Below, piece after piece: positions 34,558 through 43,831 of a DNA stretch of 64,000 nt. The stretch is from contig NZ_JBDXXH010000001.1 in the NCBI RefSeq assembly GCF_040373385.1, positions 310,675 to 374,674 of the forward strand. The letters run 5' to 3'. Position 1 is the first letter of the stretch. Each line of letters begins with the position of its first letter. Source of the stretch: Nitratidesulfovibrio sp. (GTDB taxonomy: Bacteria; Desulfobacterota; Desulfovibrionia; Desulfovibrionales; Desulfovibrionaceae). The position numbers and the translations under genes were made by a program. The notes below the pieces were generated by a model that did no database searches, had not been told where the DNA came from, and saw only the letters and a program-made list of their open reading frames with translations.

Positions 34558-35666
34558 CACAGGTCTACCACCTCCATCTCCGTTGCCGCGTCGCCCTTCT
34601 TGCGCCTGCGGTGCTTGCCCACGTCCGGCAGCCACACGCCGTCTTCCTTCAGCAGCAGTTCCGTCACCTGTCCCCGGTCGCGGCCACCGATGAAGGTGCG
34701 CCGCATCAGGAACAGGGTTGCGTCCAGCCCGTGCGGCTCGGACAGCACGCGCACCCGCTGCCCCGGTTCCCACAGGGGGCCGGTGCCGGTGGCATCCAGC
34801 GCCCGGTGCCCGCGCACGGTGGCCTGCACCTGAAAACCGGACAGCCGCCCGTCGGCCAGCAGCTTGCGGGCGCGGCGACGGGCCATGTCTTCCGTGTCGC
34901 ACTGCGATTCCACAACCACCTTGGGCCGGTGCCACGCCACGCCGGAATCCCTGGCCACGGCGCGCAGGGCGTGTTCGCCCTCGGCATCTTCCGTGCCGTG
35001 GTTCTGGCCCAGCACGGTGACCTCCGAATGCCGCCCCTCCACGGATTCGCTGACCGTCAGGGACAGCACGTTGTTTGTGCGTCCCTCGTCCCCAAAGCGC
35101 AGCACAAGGTCGGCCACGGGCTGCGCGGTGTAGTCCGGGCCGCCCACCACCAGCGTGCCCTCCGGCGCGAACCACGGCCACATGCCGTTGGCCTCGGCCA
35201 CCTGTTGCAGGGCGTCCCACGCTGTCATGCCCGGTTCAACGGTAATCTTCTCGCGCCTGACTTCCAGAGCGGGTTTCCCCACCCGGACGCGGCTGATGCC
35301 CAGCGGTCGCACGATGCGCGCCACCGCCTCTTCCAGGTCGATCTGCCGGGCCACGAACAGCGGCGCGGAGCAGTCCACCAGCACGGCGGCACCATCGCGA
35401 CCGGACAGGGACAGGGTGTGCTGCCCCTTGCGAATGGCCCGTTCCACCCGGTCGATGCGGCCAGACAGCACCGCCTGCCCGCCCACGGCCATGGTGACGG
35501 CGGCCCACGGGCGCACCGACTGCGGCACGGCGTCCGCCGGGATGCCCAGCGACACGCGCCACGCATCGGCGGGGGTCAGCAGGTCGCTGTCCAGTTCGTA
35601 GCTGGTCCAGTCGCGGTGTTCCCTGCCGCCCACGATCAGGGTGACGGCGTCGCGTTCAGCGGGCAT
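34557..35666 (-). CDS. baseplate hub protein P (Mu gp44-like)
   Basis: A 369-residue hub protein: VTLIVGGREHRDWTSYELDSDLLTPADAWRV at the start, the mid section LEVRREKITVEPGMTAWDALQQVAEANGMWPWFAPEGTLVVG, and the end VWLPDVGKHRRRKKG. These follow the gpP / late-control D pattern. The start at 35666 has GGAGG upstream and lies inside the end of the gpN gene. It forms the ring to which gpV docks. Confidence 0.88.
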   Translation of the reverse strand: MPAERDAVTLIVGGREHRDWTSYELDSDLLTPADAWRVSLGIPADAVPQSVRPWAAVTMAVGGQAVLSGRIDRVERAIRKGQHTLSLSGRDGAAVLVDCSAPLFVARQIDLEEAVARIVRPLGISRVRVGKPALEVRREKITVEPGMTAWDALQQVAEANGMWPWFAPEGTLVVGGPDYTAQPVADLVLRFGDEGRTNNVLSLTVSESVEGRHSEVTVLGQNHGTEDAEGEHALRAVARDSGVAWHRPKVVVESQCDTEDMARRRARKLLADGRLSGFQVQATVRGHRALDATGTGPLWEPGQRVRVLSEPHGLDATLFLMRRTFIGGRDRGQVTELLLKEDGVWLPDVGKHRRRKKGDAATEMEVVDL

Positions 35667-36996
35667 ACCCTGTGACCTCCTGTCCGGCGGCAAGGAAATT
35701 GGGGTTGCGGATGGCCGGGTTCAGGCGCTCCAGTTCGGCGGCGCGGCGATAGTCGCCATACAGGCGGTGGGCCAGCAGGTGCAGGTTGCAGGGGGCGTCC
35801 ACCACGTGGGTCACCAGCGGCGGGCTTTGTTCGATGACCGCCGCGCCCAGTTCCTGCAACGCCAGCGCCGCATCGCGCAGGGCCTGCGCCACGGCATAGG
35901 CGTCCTGCGCGGGCAACACGATGCGCGCGCCGTCCATGGCGTCCTGCATGCGGTCGCGCAGGTTGCCCACCACGGCCTCCACTTCCTGCGGGGTCAGGGT
36001 GGGCGCGGCGGCCTCCGCCTGCAACAGCGCCGTGGCCTGCTCCGTCAGCAGCGCCGTTTGCGTGACGTTGGCCAGCACGGCCAGTTGCGCATTGGTGGCA
36101 CCCTGCGGGGTGGAAAGGTCCGCCTGCTGGGCCGGGCGCGCGGCGTCCACCGAGGGGATGCTTACCGTGGGAGAGGCAACGGCCTGCCCCGTGGACGGCC
36201 CAGCGGCCACGCTGCCCGCATAGGCGCTGACGCCCGCCGGGTAGCTGCGGCCCGTGCCCCCGGTCAGGCTGCGCGACGGGAACGCCTGCGACAGCTTTTG
36301 CCAGTTGCGAAAGCCGCCGCCCTGCACGGCCAGCGGGTCTGCCGCTGTCTGCTGCGCGGCCTGAAGGTCGGACAGGTAGGCGGACGGAAAGTCCAGATAG
36401 TACACCGCAGACCGTCCGGCGCGCTGTATGGCGTCGTACTCGTCCAGCGTGTCGTGCATGCTGTTCAGCACGTCCACCTTGTCGGCAAGGCTGTACTGTC
36501 TGGCGGTCTGTTCCAGCCAGCGCGCGAAGGATTGGCCCGACGCCTCGCTGGCCTCGCCCGCCGCGCCTTCCGCGTTCAGGGCCGCGCCTTCCGCCGCGCC
36601 GCGCGCACCCGTTGCGCCAAGAAAGGCGTTGTCGGTCCCGGCCTCCACAAATTCCAGCGCCACCTCGACGTAGTCGGGCTGCTCCCCTTCGTGCGGGATG
36701 TCCCACGAGGCCACGCGCACGGTGACGGAACCGAACACCGGATGCACCAGTTCTCCGGGGCCGGATTCCTCCAGCGCCGCCACCAGTCGTGCCAGCCCGG
36801 CCTCGTACTGCGGCCCGTTGAAGACGGCGGTAAGGCTGATGCGCCGGGCCTTGCGCCCCATGTCTTCCACTTCCGCGCCGGGGCGGTAGGGGTATTCGTG
36901 CTCCACCAGGGCGCGTTCGCCCTTGTCGCGGGTGCGCAGCACCTCGAAGCCCGCGCCCCGAAAGCTGGCGTCCAGCAGGTTGTCCTTCCATGCCAT
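35656..36996 (-). CDS. DNA circularisation protein N-like (Mu gp43)
   Basis: A 446-residue protein. The N-terminal domain (MAWKDNLLDASFRGAGFEVLRTRDKGERALVEHEYPYRPGAEVED) is the DNA circulation / gpN domain. A long Ala/Gln-rich middle follows. The C-terminus (CNLHLLAHRLYGDYRRAAELERLNPAIRNPNFLAAGQEVTGYAR) looks like a LysM unit. In Mu the protein is needed for baseplate assembly and may help circularise infecting DNA. Confidence 0.88.
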   Translation of the reverse strand: MAWKDNLLDASFRGAGFEVLRTRDKGERALVEHEYPYRPGAEVEDMGRKARRISLTAVFNGPQYEAGLARLVAALEESGPGELVHPVFGSVTVRVASWDIPHEGEQPDYVEVALEFVEAGTDNAFLGATGARGAAEGAALNAEGAAGEASEASGQSFARWLEQTARQYSLADKVDVLNSMHDTLDEYDAIQRAGRSAVYYLDFPSAYLSDLQAAQQTAADPLAVQGGGFRNWQKLSQAFPSRSLTGGTGRSYPAGVSAYAGSVAAGPSTGQAVASPTVSIPSVDAARPAQQADLSTPQGATNAQLAVLANVTQTALLTEQATALLQAEAAAPTLTPQEVEAVVGNLRDRMQDAMDGARIVLPAQDAYAVAQALRDAALALQELGAAVIEQSPPLVTHVVDAPCNLHLLAHRLYGDYRRAAELERLNPAIRNPNFLAAGQEVTGYAR

Positions 36997-37016
36997 GCGA
37001 TGATCCCGTTGCGCCG

Positions 37017-38957
37017 TTAGTGGCGGGTGGCGTCGCGCCCGTTCACTTCGTTGACGGCGCGGGCCACTTCCCGGCCATCCAGTTGCAGCACCGATTCCAC
37101 GCGCACCACGCGCTCGTCCTTGAAGATCATGTCCCCCAGCTTCTGGCCAAGGCCGGTGCCGCCCAGCCAGCCCAGCAGCCCGCCGCCGATGCCGCCCACG
37201 CCCGCGCCCACGGCGGTGCCGATGCCGGGGGCCACCAGCGTGCCCAGCGCGGCCCCGGCCTTGGCCCCCAGCGATGCCCCGGCCAGCGTTCCGCCAAGCC
37301 CGCCCGCCGTGGCCACGTGGGCGGCGTTCTTGTCGTTGCGGTTCATGGCGCTTTGCTCGGTGGCGTACACGTCATAGGCGGCACCGGCCACGGCCAGCAG
37401 GCCCCCAGCGCGCCCGGCAAGGCGACCGGCCAGCTTGCCGAACCTTGCGCCGCGCCCCGCCATACCGGCTGCGCCCCCCGCCCCGGCAGCACCGGCACCG
37501 CCGGTCAGCATGCGCAGCCCGCCAAAGGCCGCAGCCGCCGCCGTCATGGCTCCTATGGCCGTGGTTGCCTCCATGGCCGCCGTGGTCAGGGCGGGAAATT
37601 CGGCACCGAACGCGGCCAGCCTTTCCATGGCCGGGTCCAGATAGGGCTTCACGTGGGCCAGCATGCCGGATGCGGCAATGTCCTTCTCGTTGCTGGCCTG
37701 CTGCGCCTTGAAGGCAGAGGTGGAGGCCACCACGCCGAAGGCGGTTTCGCCCGCGCCGGTGGCGCTGCGCATGCCGCCCAGCACGTCGGCCACGTAGCCC
37801 TTCTGGGTCATCTCCGCGACAAGGGCCAGCAGGGCCTGCCGGTCCTGCATCACTCGGCCCACGGCAGACGCCTGAAGAATGTCGGCCATGTCGTTCAGGG
37901 CGGACGCGCGGTCGCCGCCGGTGGCCCCGGCGGCTTTGGCACGCGCGGCCTGAAAGCGTTTGTCCTTGCCCACCACGCGGGTTTCCACCAGCCGGACGAA
38001 CGCATCCAGCGGCAGTTCGCCGTTTTCGCGGGCCTTGGCCAGCGATCCGGAAAGGTCGATACCCAGCTTCTTGAAGTCCAGCGCGGCGTCGCTGCTGTTC
38101 ATCTTGGCCAGCAGGTTGACGAGGTTGTTCCCCGCCTGGTCCTTGTTGCCCGCCGTCACGGCGGACGCCTGCGCGCTGGCCAGAATCCGCTCGAACCCGG
38201 CCATGCCCTTCATGCCCTGCGCGTTGGCCATCATCTGCGGCAGCCAGCGGGCCATGTCCTTCAGTTCAAAGCCACCCATCTGCCCGGCCACCATGGCCCG
38301 GTCCAGCGCGGCCTGCGCTTCTTCCGGCTTGAAAAAGCCCTGTTGCACGCCCCGGATGACAATGTCCGCAAGGTCGCCGGACGCCGCGCCCGACGCGGTG
38401 GAATACTTCTGCAACACCGGCAGCAGGCTGGTGGCCGCGTCCGCCTTGATGGCCCCGGACGCCAGCATCTTGTCCAGCGCCTCGGCGGCCTCGTCGCGGG
38501 TGCCGCCGCCGGTGCGCACGGCCCCGGTGATGGAGGCGTCCAGTTGGGTCATGCCCGCCCGGCGGCCCGCCACGTCGCGCTCGGCATAGGCGGTGTTGGC
38601 CATCTGCGCCACGCGGTGTTCGTAGTCCATGGGCTTGGCCAGTGCCCGCCCGGCCACGTAGCCGCCCGCCGTAAGGCCGCTGCCCACCTGACCGGCGGCC
38701 TTGGCGGCGTTGGATGCGGCACTGGCCACCCCGCGTAGCGACTGCATGGCCGCGCGCGACAGGCGGTCCACCTGCCGCAGCCCGTTCAGCAGGCCGCCGA
38801 AGCGCATGCGGTCGGTATCGGCACCGGCGCGCGCAAGGCCACGGGCTGCCGTGGTGGCATCCCCGGTGGCCCGCGTCACGTCGTCCAGCGCCCGCTTGGT
38901 ATAGCGGCCCATCTGGTCGCGCAGGCGCAGGGTGACCTGCACGCTCATGTCGTTCAT
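37017..38957 (-). CDS. tail tape measure protein (Mu gp42)
   Basis: A 646-residue, helix-rich protein that sets tail length. The N-terminus SVQVTLRLRDQMGRYTKRALDDVTRATGD and the TP901-type core (MQSLRGVASAASNAAKAAGQVGSGLTAGGYVAGRAL) are followed by Gly/Ala-rich hydrophobic stretches near 470-600 (LVAPGIGTAVGAGVGGIGGGLLGWLGG) likely to enter the host membrane. It follows the tail-chaperone frameshift extension by 3 bp, the classic chaperone-tape measure order. Confidence 0.92.
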   Translation of the reverse strand: MNDMSVQVTLRLRDQMGRYTKRALDDVTRATGDATTAARGLARAGADTDRMRFGGLLNGLRQVDRLSRAAMQSLRGVASAASNAAKAAGQVGSGLTAGGYVAGRALAKPMDYEHRVAQMANTAYAERDVAGRRAGMTQLDASITGAVRTGGGTRDEAAEALDKMLASGAIKADAATSLLPVLQKYSTASGAASGDLADIVIRGVQQGFFKPEEAQAALDRAMVAGQMGGFELKDMARWLPQMMANAQGMKGMAGFERILASAQASAVTAGNKDQAGNNLVNLLAKMNSSDAALDFKKLGIDLSGSLAKARENGELPLDAFVRLVETRVVGKDKRFQAARAKAAGATGGDRASALNDMADILQASAVGRVMQDRQALLALVAEMTQKGYVADVLGGMRSATGAGETAFGVVASTSAFKAQQASNEKDIAASGMLAHVKPYLDPAMERLAAFGAEFPALTTAAMEATTAIGAMTAAAAAFGGLRMLTGGAGAAGAGGAAGMAGRGARFGKLAGRLAGRAGGLLAVAGAAYDVYATEQSAMNRNDKNAAHVATAGGLGGTLAGASLGAKAGAALGTLVAPGIGTAVGAGVGGIGGGLLGWLGGTGLGQKLGDMIFKDERVVRVESVLQLDGREVARAVNEVNGRDATRH

Positions 38958-38960
38958 GCG

Positions 38961-39463
38961 CTATTTCCTCTTCAGCCTGCGGTTGACCACCCGTCTGCTG
39001 CCCGGCGCGGGGCCGCGCCCCGTCAGCAGTTCTATGTAGGTGCGGATTTCGGGCAGGGACATGGCCCGAACCTCTTCCAGCCGGAAGCCGCGATGCACCA
39101 GGGCCAGTTCCGCCAGCCTCAGCTCGCGGCAACGGCGCTCGCGGCCATCAGCTTTTTTCGCAGTCGTTCCTCCGCCGCGTTAAGCTGGCCGAACTCGGTA
39201 TCCGGCAGCGCCCCCAGCAGTTCGGGGGTAATGGCATCCTGCGGCAGCGTGCCCAGCCGGGTGATGGTGCGCGCCCACACGTAGCGGGTGATGCGGGCCT
39301 GATTGGCCCCTTCGCCCGCCTCGGCCATGGCGTCTTCCACGTCGGCCATGGTGGGCAGGCGCATCTCGAAGTCCTTGTGCCAGTCACCGGCTTCATCCTG
39401 CCAGCCGATGGTCAGGGTGCCGGTTTCGGTCATGGGGGTGCGGGTCATGATGATGTTGGTCAT
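38961..39463 (-). CDS. tail assembly chaperone, -1 frameshift fusion product
   Basis: The 114-residue chaperone frame can slip -1 on A AAA AAG (39152-39158) and continue past its stop into a second frame ending at 38961, giving 167 residues. The extension reads ELRLAELALVHRGFRL, then EEVRAMSLPEIRTYIELL, and ends RRVVNRRLKRK. It has no start codon of its own in the right place. Such paired short and long chaperones before the tape measure gene are conserved in tailed phages. The slip is inferred from the perfect heptamer in the correct phase. Confidence 0.8.
39119..39463 (-). CDS. tail assembly chaperone, short form (Mu gp41 position)
   Basis: A 114-residue protein, MTNIIMTRTPMTETGTLTIGW, ending LRKKLMAASAVAAS. 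A conserved region lies around FEMRLPTMADVEDAMAEAG. It helps assemble the tube around the tape measure. It lies 3 bp after the tube gene. Its end contains a slippery heptamer that produces a longer form. Confidence 0.85.
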   Translation of the reverse strand: MTNIIMTRTPMTETGTLTIGWQDEAGDWHKDFEMRLPTMADVEDAMAEAGEGANQARITRYVWARTITRLGTLPQDAITPELLGALPDTEFGQLNAAEERLRKKLMAASAVAAS

Positions 39464-39466
39464 GGG

Positions 39467-39841
39467 CTATTCCTCCACCCGGTCCATGGCCGCCAGCGTC
39501 ACGTCCACTTTCGCCTCATTGTCCACGCTGTACTTGCGGGCATCGTCCATGGCCACGCAGTCCAGATACGATTCGCGGGTGCCGCCTTCGGTCACGGGGT
39601 AGATGGTCACCTTGGCCCCCACGATGTCGTCCCAATCGGGGGCGTTTTCCTTGGGGATGGGCAGGGTGAGCTTCAGCGTCCATTCGTGCACGCCCTGCGC
39701 AAAGCCGCTGGGCTTGCCCTTGCGGTTCATGGTCTTCACCAGCTTGCGACCGCTCTTGTGGTCGATGTCCACGGACTCGACCTCGTATTCCTTGCCGTCG
39801 ATTTCGAGGATGACGGCGCCGAGGTATTCCTTCAGGGCCAT
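39467..39841 (-). CDS. tail tube protein M (Mu gp40)
   Basis: A 124-residue tube subunit. KEYLGAVILEIDGKEYEVESVDID at the start, NRKGKPSGFAQGVHEWTLKLTLPIPKE in the middle and ESYLDCVAMDDARKYSVDNEAKVDVTLAAMDRVEE at the end match Mu tube proteins. It polymerises inside the sheath. It lies 12 bp downstream of the sheath gene. Confidence 0.9.
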   Translation of the reverse strand: MALKEYLGAVILEIDGKEYEVESVDIDHKSGRKLVKTMNRKGKPSGFAQGVHEWTLKLTLPIPKENAPDWDDIVGAKVTIYPVTEGGTRESYLDCVAMDDARKYSVDNEAKVDVTLAAMDRVEE

Positions 39842-39853
39842 GGGGTTCTCTCC

Positions 39854-41275
39854 TTACAGCAGAAGGTCGATGCGGCCCGCGAACACATGCAGCCCGTTGA
39901 CCACATCGACCGGGATCTTCGCGTTCAGGCGGTTGGCGTCCTGCGTGTCGCGCTCGACGATGACGCCGGGCAGGTTGGCCTTCACTTCCTCTACGATTTC
40001 CAGTTCTTCCAGCTTCAGCAGCACGTCGATGATCTCGCTGCGCACCTTGGGGGGCGTGCGGGCGGACAGCTTCTCGCGCGGGAAGCGCAGGCTGATGCGT
40101 TCGCGCACGGCCTTGCGCACGTAGTCCAGCGTGCGGATGGTGGTCAGGTCCAGCAGGGACACGTCTTCCACGCCCTGAGCGTCCACCGTGTAGGTGGTGA
40201 CGGCGCGCACTATCTGCACCACGTCGCCCGGCCCCGTTTCCAGCGGGGTGACGCCGTTGTGCAGGGCCGTTTCCTGCTCCATGCGGCCAAGGCGCCTGGC
40301 CACCGGCGGCACGGCAATGCCCGAAAGCGTCAGGGTGTTCAGGGGGCGAGCGGGGTCTTCCTCGCTGGCGACCACTGCCCCGTAGGCGGCGGCCACCTCG
40401 TGCGGCAGGCTGACCGTCCCGGGCAGCACCACGCCGCAGATACGCCCGCTGTTGACCTGACCGGCCAGCGTGGTGGCCTGCGCCAGCGTGCCGGTGGTGG
40501 CGAACACGCCCACGGCCCCGCGCTGTTCCAGCGCATGCGACACGGCGTCCAGGTGGTCGCGCAGGGTGGCAAGGTTGTCCTGCGTGGCGTAGGGCGTGAC
40601 CAGAATGTGGTGTCCGCCCAGAAACAGGGCGGCCAGCGCCCCGGCAATGTCCGGGTCCGTCTGCCCGCCGGACATGGCCGTTACCTGCACGGTCAGCCCC
40701 TGCACCGTATGGCTGGCGGAAAGCGGCACCTGGTTGCCCAGCGCGCCCTTGTTGCGGGCCGTAAGCGTGACCACACCGCCCTCGGCGGCGGGCGTGACCG
40801 GCAGGTACCGGGCCGTGCCGACGGCCTGCGCCAGCGCGGCGGCGGCAACGGCGGCGGTGTCGCCCTTGGCCACCGCGATTTTCACGGTCTGGTTGCCTAT
40901 GGCCAGCGCGATGACGCCCGAAGACGTGGCCGTGCCGGTGATGCCCACGGTGCCGGACGCGGCAATGGACGCATCGTCGTCATCCACGGCCACCACGGTC
41001 AGGTACAGGTACGGGTTGGCGATGATGGCGGCGCGCACCATCAGGTGGGCCACGCTGCCCTCGCCAAACAGGATGCGGGCTTCCTCGTCCGAAAACACGT
41101 CCACCGGCACCAGCGCGGGCTGGCTGCCCCCGGCGGTGCGCTGGGCCACCAGAAGCACGCGCTGTTCGTTGGCGGGCAGCGTGCGCACGGCAAGGCGGGT
41201 GTTGAACTCCAGATACTTGCCCGGCTTGCGGATGGACGACGGCAGCGTGTCGAAGCTGACGTTAGGGCTGGTCAT
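39854..41275 (-). CDS. contractile tail sheath protein L (Mu gp39)
   Basis: A 473-residue sheath subunit. It starts MTSPNVSFDTLPSSIRKPGKYLEFN. The middle has GGHHILVTPYATQDNLATLRDHL. The conserved C-terminal domain contains LDYVRKAVRERISLRFPREKLSARTP and ends in NGLHVFAGRIDLLL, the handshake strand. It confirms a contractile (myovirus) tail. The start codon overlaps the end of the small gp38 gene. Confidence 0.95.
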   Translation of the reverse strand: MTSPNVSFDTLPSSIRKPGKYLEFNTRLAVRTLPANEQRVLLVAQRTAGGSQPALVPVDVFSDEEARILFGEGSVAHLMVRAAIIANPYLYLTVVAVDDDDASIAASGTVGITGTATSSGVIALAIGNQTVKIAVAKGDTAAVAAAALAQAVGTARYLPVTPAAEGGVVTLTARNKGALGNQVPLSASHTVQGLTVQVTAMSGGQTDPDIAGALAALFLGGHHILVTPYATQDNLATLRDHLDAVSHALEQRGAVGVFATTGTLAQATTLAGQVNSGRICGVVLPGTVSLPHEVAAAYGAVVASEEDPARPLNTLTLSGIAVPPVARRLGRMEQETALHNGVTPLETGPGDVVQIVRAVTTYTVDAQGVEDVSLLDLTTIRTLDYVRKAVRERISLRFPREKLSARTPPKVRSEIIDVLLKLEELEIVEEVKANLPGVIVERDTQDANRLNAKIPVDVVNGLHVFAGRIDLLL

Positions 41276-41465
41276 TGCTGGCCTCCTTCTTGACGGCGGT
41301 GGCCTTGGCGGCGGCGCGAGAGGCCGGGACCACCATCAAATCGCCATCGGTGATGCGGCGGCGGTAGTACGGGGTATCCGGCACTTCCACCGGGTTCTGT
41401 TCGATGTACCGGCGGGGCATGCCTTCCACGGGCACCTTCACGCCGGGGGCGGCTTTCACGAGCAT
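41262..41465 (-). CDS. DUF2635 family protein (Mu gp38)
   Basis: A 67-residue protein, MLVKAAPGVKVPVEGMPRRYIEQNPVEVPDTPYYRRRITDGDLM, matching the small DUF2635 protein always found before the sheath gene in Mu-like phages. Its role in tail assembly is not established. It overlaps the sheath start by 14 bp. Confidence 0.85.
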   Translation of the reverse strand: MLVKAAPGVKVPVEGMPRRYIEQNPVEVPDTPYYRRRITDGDLMVVPASRAAAKATAVKKEASNDQP

Positions 41466-41466
41466 G

Positions 41467-42087
41467 TCAGTTCCTCCCCTGTTGCAGGGTCAGCAGGTCC
41501 ACGGCGTCGGCCTCGCCGTCGTCGGGTTGCAGGTGGTAGCGCAGGCCCACGGCTGCCAGTTGCGGCAGGGGCGCGCCGGGGGGCGTGGCCGGGTCCAGCG
41601 GCGGCGCGGGCAGGCGCAGGGGGTAGCGGGTGTGCCATTCCTGCGCGTAGACGCTGACGCCCTGGTCTTGCAGCCTGCCGTTGTACAGGCTGCGGGTGCG
41701 ACCGGGCCGCAGCGGGTCCATTTCCAGCCCCTGGGCCGCCCCCTGTTCCGTGAAATCCTGGCACATCAGCAGGGCGCGCACGTCTTCCAGCATCTGGTAG
41801 GTGCCCACCTGCACGGCGTCGCCCTTGCGGGTGGCCGCCTCGTTGCGCAGGTTGCGGGCCGCCACCAGCACCACCCACGTGGCGGGCACGTGCCAGACGG
41901 TGCGGCTGGTGCCCACGGGCGCGGGGTCGCCCTCGCCCTTGAAGGCCACCCACACGGCGGGAAAGGCCCGGACAACCTGCCGGGCATCCCCGTCCAGTTC
42001 GCCGCCGTAGGTGGCCACGGTGCGCAGGTACGGCAGCCCGGCCTCGCCAAGGCGGCGGATGATGGCGTCTTCTATGGCGGCGATCAT
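41467..42087 (-). CDS. Mu gp37-like protein (DUF1834)
   Basis: A 206-residue protein starting MIAAIEDAIIRRLGEAGLPYLRTVATYGGEL. The family core is FPAVWVAFKG...WVVLVAARNLRNE, then YQMLEDVRALLMCQDF. It is probably the tail completion/terminator-type protein of Mu. The ATG overlaps the stop of gp36 (ATGA). Confidence 0.85.
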   Translation of the reverse strand: MIAAIEDAIIRRLGEAGLPYLRTVATYGGELDGDARQVVRAFPAVWVAFKGEGDPAPVGTSRTVWHVPATWVVLVAARNLRNEAATRKGDAVQVGTYQMLEDVRALLMCQDFTEQGAAQGLEMDPLRPGRTRSLYNGRLQDQGVSVYAQEWHTRYPLRLPAPPLDPATPPGAPLPQLAAVGLRYHLQPDDGEADAVDLLTLQQGRN

Positions 42088-42503
42088 GCGTCGTCCCCTT
42101 CGGGCGCGGGCAGCCAGACGCGCCGCCCGGCATGGATAACCACCCCGCTGCCGGGGGCCGGGGCCGCCGCGCCGGGCAGCACGGCCCGGCCCGCCGCCAC
42201 GTCGCGCAGCCAGCTTACGGCGGCCCGGTAGCGTTCGACGATGGTGTCCGTTTCCGTGGCCATGCCCCCGGTAAGCCGGTAGCGGGCCATGTCGCACACG
42301 GCGGTCAGCAGCGCCGGGGGCACCTCTGCCAGGGGCAGCGGGTAGCGCGCGGCAAGGTAGCTGTCCGCCTCGCTGGAGGCCCGGTTCAGGGCCTCCAGCG
42401 CGACGGTGGCGTCCACCTGCCCGGTGTTCTCGCGGTCGGTGACGGCTATCACCTCGTCCAGCCCGAAGGCCGCGACCAGATCGTCGGGGGTGGCGTAGGC
42501 CAT
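42084..42503 (-). CDS. Mu gp36-like protein (DUF1320), head-tail connector
   Basis: A 139-residue helical protein, MAYATPDDLVAAFGLDEVIAVTDRE, with LEALNRASSEADSYLAARYPLPL as the DUF1320 signature. The position between the head protein block and gp37 fits a head-tail adaptor. It directly abuts the gp35 gene (stop at 42504). Confidence 0.88.
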   Translation of the reverse strand: MAYATPDDLVAAFGLDEVIAVTDRENTGQVDATVALEALNRASSEADSYLAARYPLPLAEVPPALLTAVCDMARYRLTGGMATETDTIVERYRAAVSWLRDVAAGRAVLPGAAAPAPGSGVVIHAGRRVWLPAPEGDDA

Positions 42504-42887
42504 CTACTTGCCCGCCTTGCTGTTGGGCTTGCTGGCGGGCTTGGCCGGGCCGGTGGGGGGTTCAGCCGGGGCCGGGGCCGCTTCGGTGGCAGGCTGCGGG
42601 GCTTCCGCATGCTGCGCGGCGGTGACTTCGCCCGTGCCGCCCTCGCCCTGACCAACCGGGGCGACCGGGGCAGACAGGGCCGCATCGGCCACCGCCCCGG
42701 CTTCCGCTTCCCCGACATCCACCGGCGTGCCCAGCGGCACGGCCAGCAGCACCGGGTCGGCAAGGATGGCCGACATGCGGGCAGGCCCCAGTTCGTCGGC
42801 GTCCACCACCGTCCGCTCCGGGCTGAAGCGCAGCCCGGCCCGGTAGCGGCATTCCACGTTCTTCCGGGTAATTACGGCGTACCGCAT
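42504..42887 (-). CDS. Mu gp35-like protein (FluMu-type N-terminus)
   Basis: A 127-residue protein. The N-terminus MRYAVITRKNVECRYRAGLRFSPE is followed by DADELGPARMSAILADPVLLAVP, then a low-complexity Ala/Pro/Glu/Lys tail (about 60-127). The layout matches Mu gp35. It lies between the major head protein and gp36. The start at 42887 was chosen because the upstream frame belongs to an antisense reading of the head gene. Confidence 0.8.
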   Translation of the reverse strand: MRYAVITRKNVECRYRAGLRFSPERTVVDADELGPARMSAILADPVLLAVPLGTPVDVGEAEAGAVADAALSAPVAPVGQGEGGTGEVTAAQHAEAPQPATEAAPAPAEPPTGPAKPASKPNSKAGK

Positions 42888-42898
42888 GGCGCGCCTCC

Positions 42899-43828
42899 CT
42901 AGCCCAGCCACGCCACGGGCACCACGGTGGCCGCGTCGAACCACTTGTTGGTGCCGCCGCCGGGCAGTTCGGACACGCCCACAACGCCACGGGCCGCGCC
43001 GTTCAGGGTGGGCGGCACCACCAGCAGGGTGGACGCCTTGCCGCCGCTGCCAAGGCCCAGCGGGCGGCCACCGTCGGCCTTCATGGTTTGCAGGGCCACC
43101 AACGCCGCCTCGAAGTTGTCGGCGGTCAGCGGGTGCTGGCTGCGCACGGCCATCTGCCAGAAGCCGTAGCCCGCGTTGCAGCGGTAGCGCACGCCGTAGG
43201 GAATCTCGTCCTTCATGAACACGTGGTCGTTGTCGGGGTTGGAGATCATTTGCAGTTCGGGCTTGGTGCGCTCCTGAAAGATCAGCGGCTTCAGCGGGCG
43301 GCTGACATCGAGCAGGAACCACGCCGCGCCGGGGGTGGCACCGGGCACTAGGTTGTTGCTGACCAGCATGGCCTCGCCGGTGCCGTCCACGTTGGGGTAG
43401 ACGGGGTGGTCGGTGTCGAAGAAGTTCTGGCCGTCGAAGCAGGTGCGGGCGTGCCCGTTGGCCAGCAGGGGCCAGACCAGTTCGTCGGGGTGGGTGGCCG
43501 CGCCGTAGCCCATTTCCTCGAACAGGGGCGTGTAGATGCCCAGGGCGTCGTCTTCCACGGACGTGCGCGAAACGCCCACGGTGCCTTCGTACAGCTTGTT
43601 GGAGATGGCGTAGCCGTGTTCCTTCATGTCCTTGAACACGCGGTCGCCCACCCATTCGCGCAGCTTGGGGAACTGGCCCAGCCAGCCGTAGGTGTTCTGC
43701 GCGGCGGTGCTGGGAATGAGCGTGGCCACCTTGTCCCACATGGGCGCGGCCTTGGTCTTGCCGCGCAGGAAGGCGGCGGAAAAGCCGGTGCGCAGGCTGT
43801 TCAGCAGCGCGCTGGTGATGACGGCCAT
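42899..43828 (-). CDS. major head (capsid) subunit gpT (Mu gp34)
   Basis: A 309-residue capsid protein: SALLNSLRTGFSAAFLRGKTKAAPMWDKVATLIPS at the start, then TYGWLGQFPKLREWVGDRVFKDM and VSRTSVEDDALGIYTPLFEEMG, all diagnostic of Mu gpT. It lies 3 bp downstream of the protease/scaffold gene, the standard prohead cassette order. It is not visibly cleaved near the N-terminus. Confidence 0.95.
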   Translation of the reverse strand: MAVITSALLNSLRTGFSAAFLRGKTKAAPMWDKVATLIPSTAAQNTYGWLGQFPKLREWVGDRVFKDMKEHGYAISNKLYEGTVGVSRTSVEDDALGIYTPLFEEMGYGAATHPDELVWPLLANGHARTCFDGQNFFDTDHPVYPNVDGTGEAMLVSNNLVPGATPGAAWFLLDVSRPLKPLIFQERTKPELQMISNPDNDHVFMKDEIPYGVRYRCNAGYGFWQMAVRSQHPLTADNFEAALVALQTMKADGGRPLGLGSGGKASTLLVVPPTLNGAARGVVGVSELPGGGTNKWFDAATVVPVAWLG

Positions 43829-43831
43829 GGA

